Below are positions 1 to 7,895 of a DNA stretch of 64,000 nt, piece after piece. Position 1 is the stretch's first letter. Each line of letters begins with the position of its first letter. This stretch comes from SIG603 sp964370775 (lineage in GTDB: Bacteria; Bacillota; Clostridia; Oscillospirales; Acutalibacteraceae): positions 1-64,000 of the forward strand of contig CAYJKT010000009.1 in assembly GCA_964370775.1 (NCBI GenBank), given 5' to 3'. The notes under the pieces are model-generated. The model searched no databases, was not told where the DNA came from, and was given only the letters and a program-made list of their open reading frames with translations. The translations under genes were made by a program, and so were the position numbers.

Positions 1-575
1 TGCAGAAGCTCAAGGTAAATCAGTTCAAGATATCAAAGATATCATCGAAGGTCTACACGAGTTCAACCCAATGATGGGTCACCGTGGTTGCCGTCTAACT
101 GTAACATACCCAGAAATCGCTGCAATGCAAACAAGAGCTGTTATTAAAGCTGCTATCAATGTAAACAAAGCTCAACCTGACCATAAAGTGGTTCCACAAA
201 TCATGATTCCACTAGTAGGTGAAGTTAGAGAGTTAGCATTCGTTAAAGCAGTTGTTGTTGAGACAGCTGACAAAGTTATTGCTGATGCTGGCGTAGAGCT
301 AGAGTACGAAGTAGGTACAATGATTGAGATTCCAAGAGCTGCTTTAACAGCTGACGAAATCGCAACAGAGGCTGAATTCTTCTCATTCGGTACTAACGAT
401 TTAACACAAATGACATTCGGCTTTAGCCGNNNNNNNNNNCTGCGGAGAGCACGGTGGTGACCCAACAACTGTTGAGTTCTGCCATAATGTTGGTTTAGAC
501 TACGTGAGCTGCTCACCTTTCCGTGTGCCAATCGCTAGACTAGCTGCTGCTCAAGCTGCATTAAAAGCTAAATAA
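1..575 (+). CDS. ppdK: Pyruvate, phosphate dikinase, C-terminal part (5' partial, interrupted by assembly gap)
   Basis: This is the C-terminal PEP/pyruvate-binding TIM-barrel end of pyruvate phosphate dikinase, the cytosolic enzyme that interconverts PEP, AMP and PPi with pyruvate, ATP and Pi. The reading frame is open from base 2 and shows family motifs: MMGHRGCRL, then TNDLTQMTFGFSR just before the N run, and CGEHGGDP and SCSPFRVPIARLAAAQAAL after it. The catalytic Cys is in CGEHGG. The frame changes across the ten Ns (codons start at positions 2 mod 3 before and 0 mod 3 after), which is a gap-size artefact rather than a real frameshift: the family has about 51 residues between the two motifs. 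The 5' end lies outside the window. Confidence 0.96.
430..439. other. Assembly gap (10 Ns) inside ppdK, wrong length
   Basis: Ten Ns replace the stretch between the FGFSR and ICGEHGG motifs of pyruvate phosphate dikinase. In the family, as I recall the Clostridium symbiosum enzyme, about 51 residues lie between them, so about 153 bases are missing. That number is divisible by three, which restores the frame. The gap is a placeholder, not a measured distance. Confidence 0.9.
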
Positions 576-599
576 TTTATAGTTATACTATTTTATAGT

Positions 600-619
600 G
601 GTCGGTCTTTTGACCGACC
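600..619 (+). terminator. Hairpin after ppdK, probable terminator
   Basis: A perfect 8-bp stem, GGTCGGTC, with a TTTT loop lies 24 bases after the ppdK stop. The following sequence is T-rich but interrupted (CTATATTATAT), so intrinsic termination is likely but not certain. Confidence 0.6.
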
Positions 620-713
620 CTATATTATATATTTACACCGATTTTACTTTTAATATGTATAAATTTAACTTGTATATATTAAAATTAAAATATTATTATA
701 TTGGAGGACTATT

Positions 714-1367
714 ATGAGAAATAATTTTTTATCTCAATTAGAGACACTACAGTTTGAGCTTATTTATACAGGGAAATTATGTGAAGAAGCAATCAGCACT
801 GCAATTGAAGCTTTTGTTAATGGTGATGAATCTGTAACAGACAAAGTTAGAGCAATGGAAGAAAAAATCGATGAAAAAGAAACATTGATTGAGTCTATGT
901 GCTACAAACTTCTACTTTCACAGCAACCTGTTGCAATTGATTTAAGAACAGTTTCATGCGCATTAAAAATGATAACTGACTTAGAGAGAATAGGCGACCA
1001 AGCAGCTGACATTGCTGACTTAGTAAAATACACAAAGAGTAAAGTAGGTTCTGTGCTTATAAATAACATGGCTAAAGAGGCTGCATCTATGGTTGTTGAC
1101 GCAGTTGAAGCATTTGCAAACAAAGATTTAGAAGCGGCTAATGCAGTGATTGACAGAGACGATAAAGTAGACGAAATGTTCAAAGCAGCTAAAGGTGAAA
1201 TCATTAAGAGCATTAAAGAGGAACAAAACTCAGAAGATGCTGAGGCTATAGCAGATGTGCTTATCATTGTTAAGTATTTAGAGCGTATAGCAGACCATGC
1301 AACAAACGTTGCAGAATGGGCAGTGTTCTCTATGACAGGTGTTCACGAGAGCCACCACGACGCTTAA
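714..1367 (+). CDS. phoU: PhoU-family phosphate signalling/transport accessory protein
   Basis: The 217-residue product has the length and two-repeat helical-bundle layout of PhoU, the cytoplasmic protein that links the Pst phosphate transporter to the PhoR/PhoB-type two-component system and restrains phosphate uptake. Both repeats carry the signature: DLERIGDQAADIADL in the first half and YLERIADHATNVAEW in the second, with acidic residues that bind metal clusters in characterised PhoU proteins. GGAGG sits 7 bases before the ATG. No pst or pho genes flank it here, so it is detached from the usual pstSCAB-phoU operon, at least on this side. Function is from family membership; the pairing with a given transporter cannot be judged. 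Confidence 0.93.
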   Translation: MRNNFLSQLETLQFELIYTGKLCEEAISTAIEAFVNGDESVTDKVRAMEEKIDEKETLIESMCYKLLLSQQPVAIDLRTVSCALKMITDLERIGDQAADIADLVKYTKSKVGSVLINNMAKEAASMVVDAVEAFANKDLEAANAVIDRDDKVDEMFKAAKGEIIKSIKEEQNSEDAEAIADVLIIVKYLERIADHATNVAEWAVFSMTGVHESHHDA

Positions 1368-1387
1368 TTTACATAAGACAATAAAAA

Positions 1388-1551
1388 GAGGCTGTGACGT
1401 AATAAAATAATTTTCGTCAAATTGACAGATAAATGTAGGGGCGATCCTGTGTGACCGCCCGAAACCTTGGATTTTACCATTAGTTTCGGGCGAACACGCA
1501 GGTTCGCCCCTACGAATTTTGTGCACTATAACAATTACGTCACAGCCCCTT
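1388..1551. repeat. Palindromic MITE-like intergenic element with nested GTAGGGGCGA repeat
   Basis: The whole interval between phoU and the convergent small membrane gene is one long imperfect palindrome. Its outer arms are GGCTGTGACGTAAT (1390-1403) and the exact reverse complement at 1534-1547. A second nested pair, GTAGGGGCGA at 1435-1444 and its complement at 1504-1513, continues into CCGCCCGAAAC / GTTTCGGGCG. No ORF with family features lies inside. It may be a non-autonomous transposon-like element; as RNA it would fold into a strong hairpin and could serve as a bidirectional terminator. Related GTAGGGGCGA sequences occur at 22569-22717 and 27585-27611. Confidence 0.8.
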
Positions 1552-1558
1552 TGTTTTG

Positions 1559-1879
1559 TTAAACATATCGATTTCTAAGTAAATTGCCTACAAAGTTTCC
1601 AATAAGGGAAATAACTCCGTAACCTATAACATAAATCCATGCAGTGTAGTTATAGAAAATAAAGAGTGTAGGAATAAAAATAACAGAGATGATAACAGCA
1701 TAAAGAATATTCAAGCCGTTTTGGCTTCCATAAATCAAAGATGTAATAAAGCATATCAAAGGAAAAGCTACTAGAAGAACTATCATTCCTATACTGGTGT
1801 AGAACATTAATAAGGGTAATAGGTAAAATGCAAGTGCATTGATGATTAGATACGGTATCATTTTTACAAATATTTTCAT
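1559..1879 (-). CDS. Small hypothetical membrane protein
   Basis: The 106-residue product is almost entirely hydrophobic, with about four membrane-spanning segments (roughly residues 8-28, 30-47, 56-76 and 80-100) and a short basic C-terminus (RNRYV). I do not recognise a family. AAGGAGG lies 8 bases before the ATG, which supports translation. It converges on phoU, with the palindromic element between them, and stands alone. It is an inner-membrane protein of unknown role. Confidence 0.6.
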   Translation of the reverse strand: MKIFVKMIPYLIINALAFYLLPLLMFYTSIGMIVLLVAFPLICFITSLIYGSQNGLNILYAVIISVIFIPTLFIFYNYTAWIYVIGYGVISLIGNFVGNLLRNRYV

Positions 1880-1996
1880 TATATGCCTCCTTAAGTTGAG
1901 TTATAATTCAATTATAACAGTATATTTTCTGAAAAGCAATAAAAAAGTATCACTACAAAATATTATGATAAGTTATAGATACGAGTAAGATAATTA

Positions 1997-2035
1997 AAAT
2001 CCTCCACCTCATATAATTGAGCCAGTGGAGGATTT
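1997..2035 (-). terminator. Terminator of the ftsH-yugP operon
   Basis: A perfect 11-bp stem (AAATCCTCCAC / GTGGAGGATTT) encloses a 17-base loop. It lies 50 bases beyond the stop of the zinc peptidase gene on the minus strand. T-rich sequence follows on both sides, so it could also stop plus-strand transcription. Confidence 0.75.
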
Positions 2036-2084
2036 GTTTTTAAGTGATTTATAAGTAAGTTGAAACTTTACTTTTGTAGTATTC

Positions 2085-2792
2085 TTAATTTCTTCTGTTT
2101 CTTGTAATAAGAAGAAGCCTAAATAACTGTAGTAATGAAGCTGCAACTGCTGCTACATAAGTGAGTGCAGCTGCACTCAATACAGATTTTGTTGCGGGTA
2201 TTTCGCTGTCTGCTAGTATTCCTGTACTACCGAGTAGTTTTATCGCTCTCTTTGATGCATTAAACTCAACAGGTAATGTGACAATTTGAAATATTACCGA
2301 TGCCAAAAATGCGATTATTCCTATCTCAATTATAATTTCAGATGTAGTTCCTGTAAAAAACATGCCTAGAATAATCAGTGGTACGGCAGCCATGCTACCA
2401 AACCTTGCTACTGGAACAAATGCAGTGCGAAGTTTAAGTGGTGCATAGTTTTTGTGATGTTGTAATGCGTGTCCACATTCATGTGCTGCAACACCAACAG
2501 CTGCTATCGAAGTTTGATTATATGTTGCATCGGATAGGTTAACAGTTTTTGTTCGTGGGTCATAATGGTCGGACAAATTCCCATTAACATGCCTAACGCT
2601 TACGTCATGAAGCCCCTGTGTTCTCAAAATTTCCTCGGCTGCATCTTTTCCAGTATATCCACGCATATTTCTAACGGCAGAATATTTTGAGAATGTAGAT
2701 TTTAACTTAATTTGTGCGAATATTGTTATTATAACGCCAAGTATTATTAAAATATAAGTTGGGTCATAAATCATTCTAAACATTCCAAACAT
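2085..2792 (-). CDS. yugP: Zinc metallopeptidase, YugP family
   Basis: The 235-residue product matches the YugP/neutral zinc metallopeptidase family in length and layout: an N-terminal membrane segment (about 8-26), then a cytoplasmic part with the zinc motif HECGHALQHH, and two or three C-terminal membrane segments. The family's biological substrate is unknown. Its start codon abuts the ftsH stop codon (TAA then ATG), and the AAGGAG site lies inside the last ftsH codons, so the two genes are cotranscribed and probably translationally coupled. This suggests a role in membrane protein quality control, which is inference from context. The family call is strong; the substrate is not known. Confidence 0.88.
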   Translation of the reverse strand: MFGMFRMIYDPTYILIILGVIITIFAQIKLKSTFSKYSAVRNMRGYTGKDAAEEILRTQGLHDVSVRHVNGNLSDHYDPRTKTVNLSDATYNQTSIAAVGVAAHECGHALQHHKNYAPLKLRTAFVPVARFGSMAAVPLIILGMFFTGTTSEIIIEIGIIAFLASVIFQIVTLPVEFNASKRAIKLLGSTGILADSEIPATKSVLSAAALTYVAAVAASLLQLFRLLLITRNRRN

Positions 2793-4640
2793 TTATAAAT
2801 CTCCTTTGCTGTTTAATATTTGCATAAATTCATCACCAGTTATTGTTTCTTTTTCTAAAAGATGTTTAGATATTTCATGAAGTTTGTCTTCGTTTTCTTT
2901 TAGAATTTTCATAGCCTTTTCATATTGTGTACGAACTATCTCTATAACTTCATTATCAATAATTCTAGCAGTTTCTGCTGAACATATCATAGAGGTATCG
3001 CCACCTAGATATTGATTATTTACCGCTTCAAGTGCAACCATTCCGAATTTATCACTCATACCAAAACGTGTCACCATTGCTCGTGCTATTTTTGTAGCTT
3101 GCTCAATATCGTTTGAAGCACCTGTTGTTATCGAGTTAAAAATAAGGTCTTCTGCTGCTCTACCACCTGTAAAAGTAGCTATCTTGTTAAGTGCTTGTTC
3201 TTTGCTCATTAAGAATTTTTCATCGCTGTCTATTTGCATTGTATACCCTAAAGCACCAGAAGTACGAGGTATGATTGTGATTTTATGAACTGGAGCACTA
3301 TCACTTTGTAAAGCTGCTACCAAAGCATGCCCTACTTCGTGGTATGATACAATTTTCTTTTCTCGCTCTGATACTGCTGCATTTTTTCTCTGATAACCAG
3401 CAATTACAACTTCAACACTTTCCTCTAAATCAGACTGTATAACAGCTTTTCTGCCATCTCTTACAGCTCTTAAAGCAGCTTCATTCACAATGTTTGCAAG
3501 TTCTGCTCCGTTAGCACCAGATGTCGCCCTAGCAATCTTTTCAAAATCAATATCATCAGTTAACTTAACATTTTTGCCATGTACTTCCAAAATCGCTTGT
3601 CTACCTTTTTGGTCAGGAAGTTCAACAGGAACTCGTCTGTCAAATCTGCCGGGTCTTGTAAGTGCTTTGTCAAGAATTTCTGGTCTATTACTTGCTGCAA
3701 GTAGCACAACACCTTTTTGTCCGTCAAAACCGTCCATTTCAGTAAGTAACTGATTTAACGTTTGCTCACGCTCGTCATTACTGCTCATACCACTATCACG
3801 CTTTTTACCTATAGTATCAATCTCATCTATAAAAATTATGCATGGTGCTTTTTCATTTGCTTGTTTGAATAAATCCCTTACTTTTGCAGCACCCATACCA
3901 ACAAACATTTCAACAAATTCTGAACCAGATATAGAGAAGAAAGGTACTTTAGCTTCTCCTGCAACTGCTTTTGCTAAAAGAGTTTTACCTGTGCCCGGAG
4001 GGCCCACTAAGAGAACACCTTTTGGTAAGTTAGCTCCAATATCAGCATATTTTTTTGGATTGTTTAGAAAGTCTACAACTTCTGTTAATGCTTCTTTTGC
4101 TTCTTCTTGCCCTGCAACATCTTTAAAAGATTTTCCAGTAGTTGTTTCTGCATAAATTTTAGCATTTGATTTACCGAACGACATAGAGTTACCACCACCC
4201 ATGCCTTTCATCATTTTTGACATTATAAATCGCCATATTAAAGCAAATATAACTATCATAATTACAGAGCTGATGATATTCATTAGAAAAGAGCTTTCTC
4301 TTGGAAAGACCTCTATAAATTCAGCTCCTGAGTCATAAAGCCTGTCAACAAGGTCGCTGTCTTGCATTCTTGTGGTAGAATAAAGATCTGTTTGTGGTTC
4401 TTCTTCGCCTTCTACTACAGTTTCAATACCATACATAATACTTTCGTCCATTACTTGGACAGCCGATATTTTGCCAGCATTTAGATCGTCTAAAAAAACA
4501 TCATAAGTTACATTAGTAACGGAATTGCCACCAAAAAATAGTGCAGTAATTAGGTTAAATGCAAAAATTATTACCATTACAATTAGCCAGTAATATATAA
4601 ATGGTTTGTTTCTTTTTAGCTTCATCATACTTTTTTTCAT
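2793..4640 (-). CDS. ftsH: ATP-dependent zinc metalloprotease FtsH
   Basis: FtsH is a membrane-anchored AAA+ protease that extracts and degrades membrane and short-lived cytosolic proteins. The 615-residue product shows TM1 (about 13-37), an extracytoplasmic domain, TM2 (about 121-140), Walker A GPPGTGKT (213-220), Walker B IIFIDEID (268-275), the second region of homology TRPGRFDRR (about 328-336), the zinc motif HEVGH (434-438) and the third ligand Asp511 in ASNDIEQATKIA. A GGGAG site lies about 8 bases before the ATG. It heads a two-gene operon with yugP. In Firmicutes ftsH usually sits near tilS-hpt; that context is absent here. The promoter upstream is flanked by two similar dyads, which suggests a dedicated repressor. 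Confidence 0.97.
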   Translation of the reverse strand: MKKSMMKLKRNKPFIYYWLIVMVIIFAFNLITALFFGGNSVTNVTYDVFLDDLNAGKISAVQVMDESIMYGIETVVEGEEEPQTDLYSTTRMQDSDLVDRLYDSGAEFIEVFPRESSFLMNIISSVIMIVIFALIWRFIMSKMMKGMGGGNSMSFGKSNAKIYAETTTGKSFKDVAGQEEAKEALTEVVDFLNNPKKYADIGANLPKGVLLVGPPGTGKTLLAKAVAGEAKVPFFSISGSEFVEMFVGMGAAKVRDLFKQANEKAPCIIFIDEIDTIGKKRDSGMSSNDEREQTLNQLLTEMDGFDGQKGVVLLAASNRPEILDKALTRPGRFDRRVPVELPDQKGRQAILEVHGKNVKLTDDIDFEKIARATSGANGAELANIVNEAALRAVRDGRKAVIQSDLEESVEVVIAGYQRKNAAVSEREKKIVSYHEVGHALVAALQSDSAPVHKITIIPRTSGALGYTMQIDSDEKFLMSKEQALNKIATFTGGRAAEDLIFNSITTGASNDIEQATKIARAMVTRFGMSDKFGMVALEAVNNQYLGGDTSMICSAETARIIDNEVIEIVRTQYEKAMKILKENEDKLHEISKHLLEKETITGDEFMQILNSKGDL

Positions 4641-4759
4641 TTTGTTGCTCCCTTTTTAATTACAATTTCAGTAATCGCCATTTAATTAGTCATCATTAGT
4701 ATACACACATTTTCTTTAAAACAATGGCACCTTGTATTGCTTAATTAGAATGAATGTTT

Positions 4760-4773
4760 TGACCGTTCGTTCA
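4760..4773. promoter_or_regulatory. Operator-like dyad 2 at the ftsH transcription start
   Basis: TGACCGTTCGTTCA is an imperfect palindrome (half-sites TGACCG and TGAACG) of the kind bound by TetR-family repressors. It matches the other dyad at 4796-4809 in 12 of 14 positions when read on the opposite strand. It falls just downstream of the predicted minus-strand transcription start. Confidence 0.5.
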
Positions 4774-4781
4774 ATGTCTAT

Positions 4782-4810
4782 AATATAACACAAATTGAAC
4801 GATTGGTCAA
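4782..4810 (-). promoter_or_regulatory. Sigma-A promoter of ftsH-yugP
   Basis: On the minus strand TTGACC (4805-4810) and TATATT (4782-4787) are separated by exactly 17 bases. The start point would be near 4775, giving a leader of roughly 135 bases before ftsH. Two related dyads overlap the -35/spacer and the start region. Confidence 0.7.
4796..4809. promoter_or_regulatory. Operator-like dyad 1 overlapping the ftsH -35 box
   Basis: TGAACGATTGGTCA (plus strand) is an imperfect dyad that covers the -35 hexamer and the start of the spacer. It is the inverted partner of the dyad at 4760-4773; centres lie 36 bases apart. The rest of the 361-base interval between ftsH and the permease gene holds only the promoter and the terminator at 4895-4936. 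Confidence 0.5.
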
Positions 4811-4894
4811 TGTTCGTTGTGTGAATTTTTACTGAAAGATAAATGAAAGTAAATTTGTTAGTACTGAAATTCAAAATAAGTTCAGATACACAAA

Positions 4895-4936
4895 AACCTC
4901 TTACATAACTCATTAGTTTGAGTATTGTAAGAGGTT
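4895..4936 (-). terminator. Terminator after the AI-2E-type permease gene
   Basis: An 11-bp perfect stem (AACCTCTTACA / TGTAAGAGGTT), with a shorter inner ACTCA/TGAGT stem in the loop, is followed on the minus strand by TTTTTGTG. It lies 66 bases after the permease stop. Confidence 0.85.
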
Positions 4937-5001
4937 AATAAATATTAGCTTTTATTGCAAAATTGATAGTACAAAACTTAAAATATAAATTAGTGTATAT
5001 T

Positions 5002-6312
5002 TTATTTTTTTAAGTTTTCCTTAATTTTTTTACCAACATTATTTACTTTTTGCTTTTTCTCTCGACTTTCCTCAGTTGGAGGTGGAGGGCTAAATATATC
5101 TTTATAAACAAGCTCTGCTGTATCACCTTTAAGCATTTCTTCATCAATGCCTTTAGCTTTTAGTTTTTCATGTGTGTTGTGTTTAACCAAAGCATAGATA
5201 ACTCCTAGCGTTGGAGGTCCAATTAGCACACCTGTAATACCGAAAAGAGAACCCATAACCATAACTGATGTTAATGTCCATATCTCTGGCAAGCCTAGGG
5301 ATGAACCAACTACTTTAGGATAAATGAAGTTGCCTTCAAACTGTTGTAGTACTACGATGAATACAATAAACCATACAGCGTCCATTGGGTTAACCATTAG
5401 TAGAATAACCCCACCTAAAAAAGCTGCTATATACGCGCCTACAAGAGGAACTACAGCACCTAAGGTGACGATAGTGGAAATCAACAACGCATAGTCAAGA
5501 CCGATAATTGACATTCCGATATAACATAATATACCTAAAATTAAAGCTTCTGTTAATTGACCTCTAACATAGTTAGAGAAAACTTTGTTGCATAATCTCA
5601 AAAACATTGATGTTGCGTTCACACTTTTTCTAGGAATTATAGAAAAAGTGAACTGTTTGAAGTTGCGTATAAGCTTTTCTTTTCCAACCAAGAAATAAAT
5701 TGAATAAACAAAACTTATGAAAATTGTTACTATTCCACTTGCGAAAGACATAGTAGCACTTAATACAGATTGCAAAACTTCTGTGGTTACTGATGTAACA
5801 TTGGATAGAATAGCTTCAAAATTGAAATTGGAAAAAAGCTGAGTTTGTAATTCATTAAAGTCAATGCTTAAATTATATGTCTCGATTAATCCTAAAATCC
5901 ATACTTCAAATTCTGCCAAATAAACAGGCAGCGTGTGTTGAGCAGTCTCAACAAAACTTTCTATAGAACGGAAAAGCTCAGGTATAATGTAGAAAATAAC
6001 TAAGGCAAAAACAGCGAAAATAATTATATATGATAGTACAATAGAGAGCGGTCGCCTAATCTTGTTCCAAACTCTACCGTTTTCAAATTTTTTATTTATC
6101 TTATCAAATATTTTTTGTTCTAATATATTCACAATTACATTTAAGATAAACGCAAAAACCAAACCTGATAATAGAGGCATTATTGCAGAGAAAAAAGTTC
6201 CTGCAAACCCAGCAAAAGTTTCATATTGAAAAATTGCATATATCAAAATTACTGTAAAAGTTATGCCACCTAAAATATATAGAAAGATTTTTTTATTTGT
6301 AAAATCTGGCAT
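5002..6312 (-). CDS. AI-2E family (PerM/YtvI-like) membrane permease
   Basis: The 436-residue product has the AI-2E transporter family layout: two membrane segments near the N-terminus (about 10-28 and 34-55), a third at about 70-95, a soluble segment, and a C-terminal block of about five membrane helices. Family-like sequence includes GLDYALLISTIVTLGAVVPLVGAYI (split here: GLDYALLIS, VPLVGAYIAAFLGG) and PKVVGSSLGLPEIW. Members export signalling molecules or serve as sodium/proton exchangers, so the substrate cannot be assigned. The Lys-rich C-terminal tail (KKQKVNNVGKKIKENLKK) is cytoplasmic. AAGGAG precedes the ATG. It is the last gene of a three-gene minus-strand group after a Gfo/Idh/MocA oxidoreductase. 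Confidence 0.85.
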   Translation of the reverse strand: MPDFTNKKIFLYILGGITFTVILIYAIFQYETFAGFAGTFFSAIMPLLSGLVFAFILNVIVNILEQKIFDKINKKFENGRVWNKIRRPLSIVLSYIIIFAVFALVIFYIIPELFRSIESFVETAQHTLPVYLAEFEVWILGLIETYNLSIDFNELQTQLFSNFNFEAILSNVTSVTTEVLQSVLSATMSFASGIVTIFISFVYSIYFLVGKEKLIRNFKQFTFSIIPRKSVNATSMFLRLCNKVFSNYVRGQLTEALILGILCYIGMSIIGLDYALLISTIVTLGAVVPLVGAYIAAFLGGVILLMVNPMDAVWFIVFIVVLQQFEGNFIYPKVVGSSLGLPEIWTLTSVMVMGSLFGITGVLIGPPTLGVIYALVKHNTHEKLKAKGIDEEMLKGDTAELVYKDIFSPPPPTEESREKKQKVNNVGKKIKENLKK

Positions 6313-6347
6313 TTTATACTCCTTATTCTGTAGTGTTTATCAAGCAA

Positions 6348-7316
6348 TTAATAAACATATCTTATGTTTTTTTCGTGTGAAATATACGCACCTTCCATTA
6401 GCTGAGTCAGCAAAAATGCATCATTAGTATCAAAAGGTGACTTGCCACCACTAACAACGCAGTCGATCCATTGGTTGATAGGTGAGGCTTCGTTAATTGG
6501 TACATCTACCGCTGTAACCCACTCATTGTTAGTGCTTTCATTACAATAAGTTACAGTGTTTCCTACTATCATAGCACCACCTAAAGTGCCACTAATCTCT
6601 ATCATATACGGATAGTTTTTAGAGACAAAACCTGTTTCAGAAACACCTATAGCTCCATTATCAAACTCAATTACAGAAACAGCGTTATCTTCAACTGCTC
6701 TATCTGTAACGTTTGTAAAAGTAGAAGTGATGTTTCTAGGTTTTCCCATAAACCAACTCAACAAATACATAGGGTGCGCACCTAAATCCATCATTGCGCC
6801 ACCACCACACATCTCTTTGTTATAAAAATGTTCAGGTAGCCAATTATCTATAGAACCTCCATGCACATTGCGAACTCTCATATAAGTGATTTTACCTAAT
6901 GAACCTCCGTCTACAAGGTTTTTTAGATATTTCACTTTACCAAAAGTTCTATGAGGGAAAGAGATTGTAAAAACTTTGTCGCTTTCATCAACCGCGTCAC
7001 AAACTTTTTTTGCACTGTCCATAGTGAAAGTCAAAACTTTTTCTGTAAAGATATTTTTCTTTGCATTCGCTATTTTTATCATTATTTCTTCATGCAAGTT
7101 TGTAGCACTACAAACAATAACGCTATCAATACTTCTATCGTTTAAAATGTCATCTAAATTCTCGATAAATGATAGTGAGTGTTTCTCTGCAAAGGCTTTA
7201 CCTCTTGCTGTATCATCGTCCCAAACGCTCACTACGTTTGACTTCTCGTTTTTAATTGCATCCTCGACATATTCATCAGAATGTACATGCCAAGAGCCTA
7301 TCATTGCTATATTCAT
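6348..7316 (-). CDS. Gfo/Idh/MocA family oxidoreductase
   Basis: The 322-residue product is an NAD(P)-dependent dehydrogenase of the Gfo/Idh/MocA type, which typically oxidises or reduces sugars, inositols or sugar derivatives. The N-terminal Rossmann fold has a compact nucleotide loop (IAMIGSWHVHSDEYV) instead of GxGxxG, followed by the family's FTEKVLTF (EKP-like) motif near residues 91-98 and the catalytic-domain GGGAMMDLGAHPMYL, where His is the usual catalytic residue. The missing GxGxxG and the EKV instead of EKP are atypical, so cofactor choice is uncertain. AAGGAG precedes the ATG. It is placed between the zinc-ribbon gene and the permease gene, with no catabolic partner to reveal its substrate. 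Confidence 0.85.
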   Translation of the reverse strand: MNIAMIGSWHVHSDEYVEDAIKNEKSNVVSVWDDDTARGKAFAEKHSLSFIENLDDILNDRSIDSVIVCSATNLHEEIMIKIANAKKNIFTEKVLTFTMDSAKKVCDAVDESDKVFTISFPHRTFGKVKYLKNLVDGGSLGKITYMRVRNVHGGSIDNWLPEHFYNKEMCGGGAMMDLGAHPMYLLSWFMGKPRNITSTFTNVTDRAVEDNAVSVIEFDNGAIGVSETGFVSKNYPYMIEISGTLGGAMIVGNTVTYCNESTNNEWVTAVDVPINEASPINQWIDCVVSGGKSPFDTNDAFLLTQLMEGAYISHEKNIRYVY

Positions 7317-7327
7317 AATGTTCTCCT

Positions 7328-7723
7328 TTAAACTTTCTTATTAAATTGGTTGCTACATTTTTGGCAAGTAACAACAATGTTGCCTCTGCCTTTTGGTGCT
7401 CTTAATTGTTGTTTGCAATTAGGGCACTTAAAATATTTATACGTGCTTCTGTCGTCAAACTCTCTTTTTTTCAAAAGAACAACTTTCTCTACTGGTGTCC
7501 AATATTTGAGAAAAACAGTGTTCTCCTTAGTACGTGCTGAAATATTTTTAGAAAATACTCTAAAAGCTCCATACAATGATATAAAAGTAGGAAGTAGAGA
7601 TAGAATGTCTAAATCAAAAGCTGTTGTAAACACAGAAACGATAAAAGAAAAAACAAGTAAAAACACTGTGAATTTATCTACACCATACCTGCCATACATG
7701 AAACGAATAAATTTATCTAACAA
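7328..7723 (-). CDS. Small membrane protein with C-terminal zinc ribbon
   Basis: The 131-residue product begins with a short amphipathic segment, has one or two membrane helices (about 18-35 and 40-56), and ends in a four-Cys zinc ribbon (CPNCKQQLRAP...CQKCSNQF). I do not recognise a characterised homologue; many Clostridia encode such zinc-ribbon membrane proteins. The frame has no ATG at its start: TTG at 7723 is preceded by GTGGGG about 8 bases upstream, so TTG is the likely start. It is the first gene after a good minus-strand promoter and is followed 11 bases later by the Gfo/Idh/MocA gene. Function unknown. Confidence 0.7.
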   Translation of the reverse strand: MLDKFIRFMYGRYGVDKFTVFLLVFSFIVSVFTTAFDLDILSLLPTFISLYGAFRVFSKNISARTKENTVFLKYWTPVEKVVLLKKREFDDRSTYKYFKCPNCKQQLRAPKGRGNIVVTCQKCSNQFNKKV

Positions 7724-7755
7724 TTTTATTACCCCACAATTTAGTTATTTATTTC

Positions 7756-7784
7756 ATTATACAAAAGAATTATATATATTACAA
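7756..7784 (-). promoter_or_regulatory. Sigma-A promoter of the zinc-ribbon/oxidoreductase/permease group
   Basis: On the minus strand TTGTAA (7779-7784) and TATAAT (7756-7761) are separated by 17 bases. The start of the first gene lies about 30 bases downstream. Confidence 0.65.
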
Positions 7785-7831
7785 CAAGAAAATCATTACT
7801 TTAACAAGTTATTCATAAATTATACTATCTA

Positions 7832-7865
7832 TTGACAAATAAAGAGAAATAAAATATGCTATAAT
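7832..7865 (+). promoter_or_regulatory. Sigma-A promoter of rimM-trmD
   Basis: TTGACA (7832-7837) is followed after 17 bases by TATGCT (7855-7860); an overlapping consensus TATAAT begins at 7860 but at a 22-base spacing. The rimM start lies about 30 bases downstream. Confidence 0.65.
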
Positions 7866-7895
7866 AATATTAGAAAAAGTAAAATAGGTGAAAGA

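Noticed and set aside
172..531. Minus-strand open frame across the N run in ppdK
   Set aside because: It is antisense to the conserved dikinase frame and passes through the gap; it has no ribosome binding site or family features.
4716..4913. 65-codon minus-strand open frame upstream of ftsH
   Set aside because: It covers the ftsH promoter and both dyads, has no good ribosome binding site and its translation is low-complexity.
7350..7835. 161-codon plus-strand frame antisense to the zinc-ribbon gene
   Set aside because: The opposite strand encodes a CxxC...CxxC zinc ribbon with an operon context and promoter; the plus frame has none.
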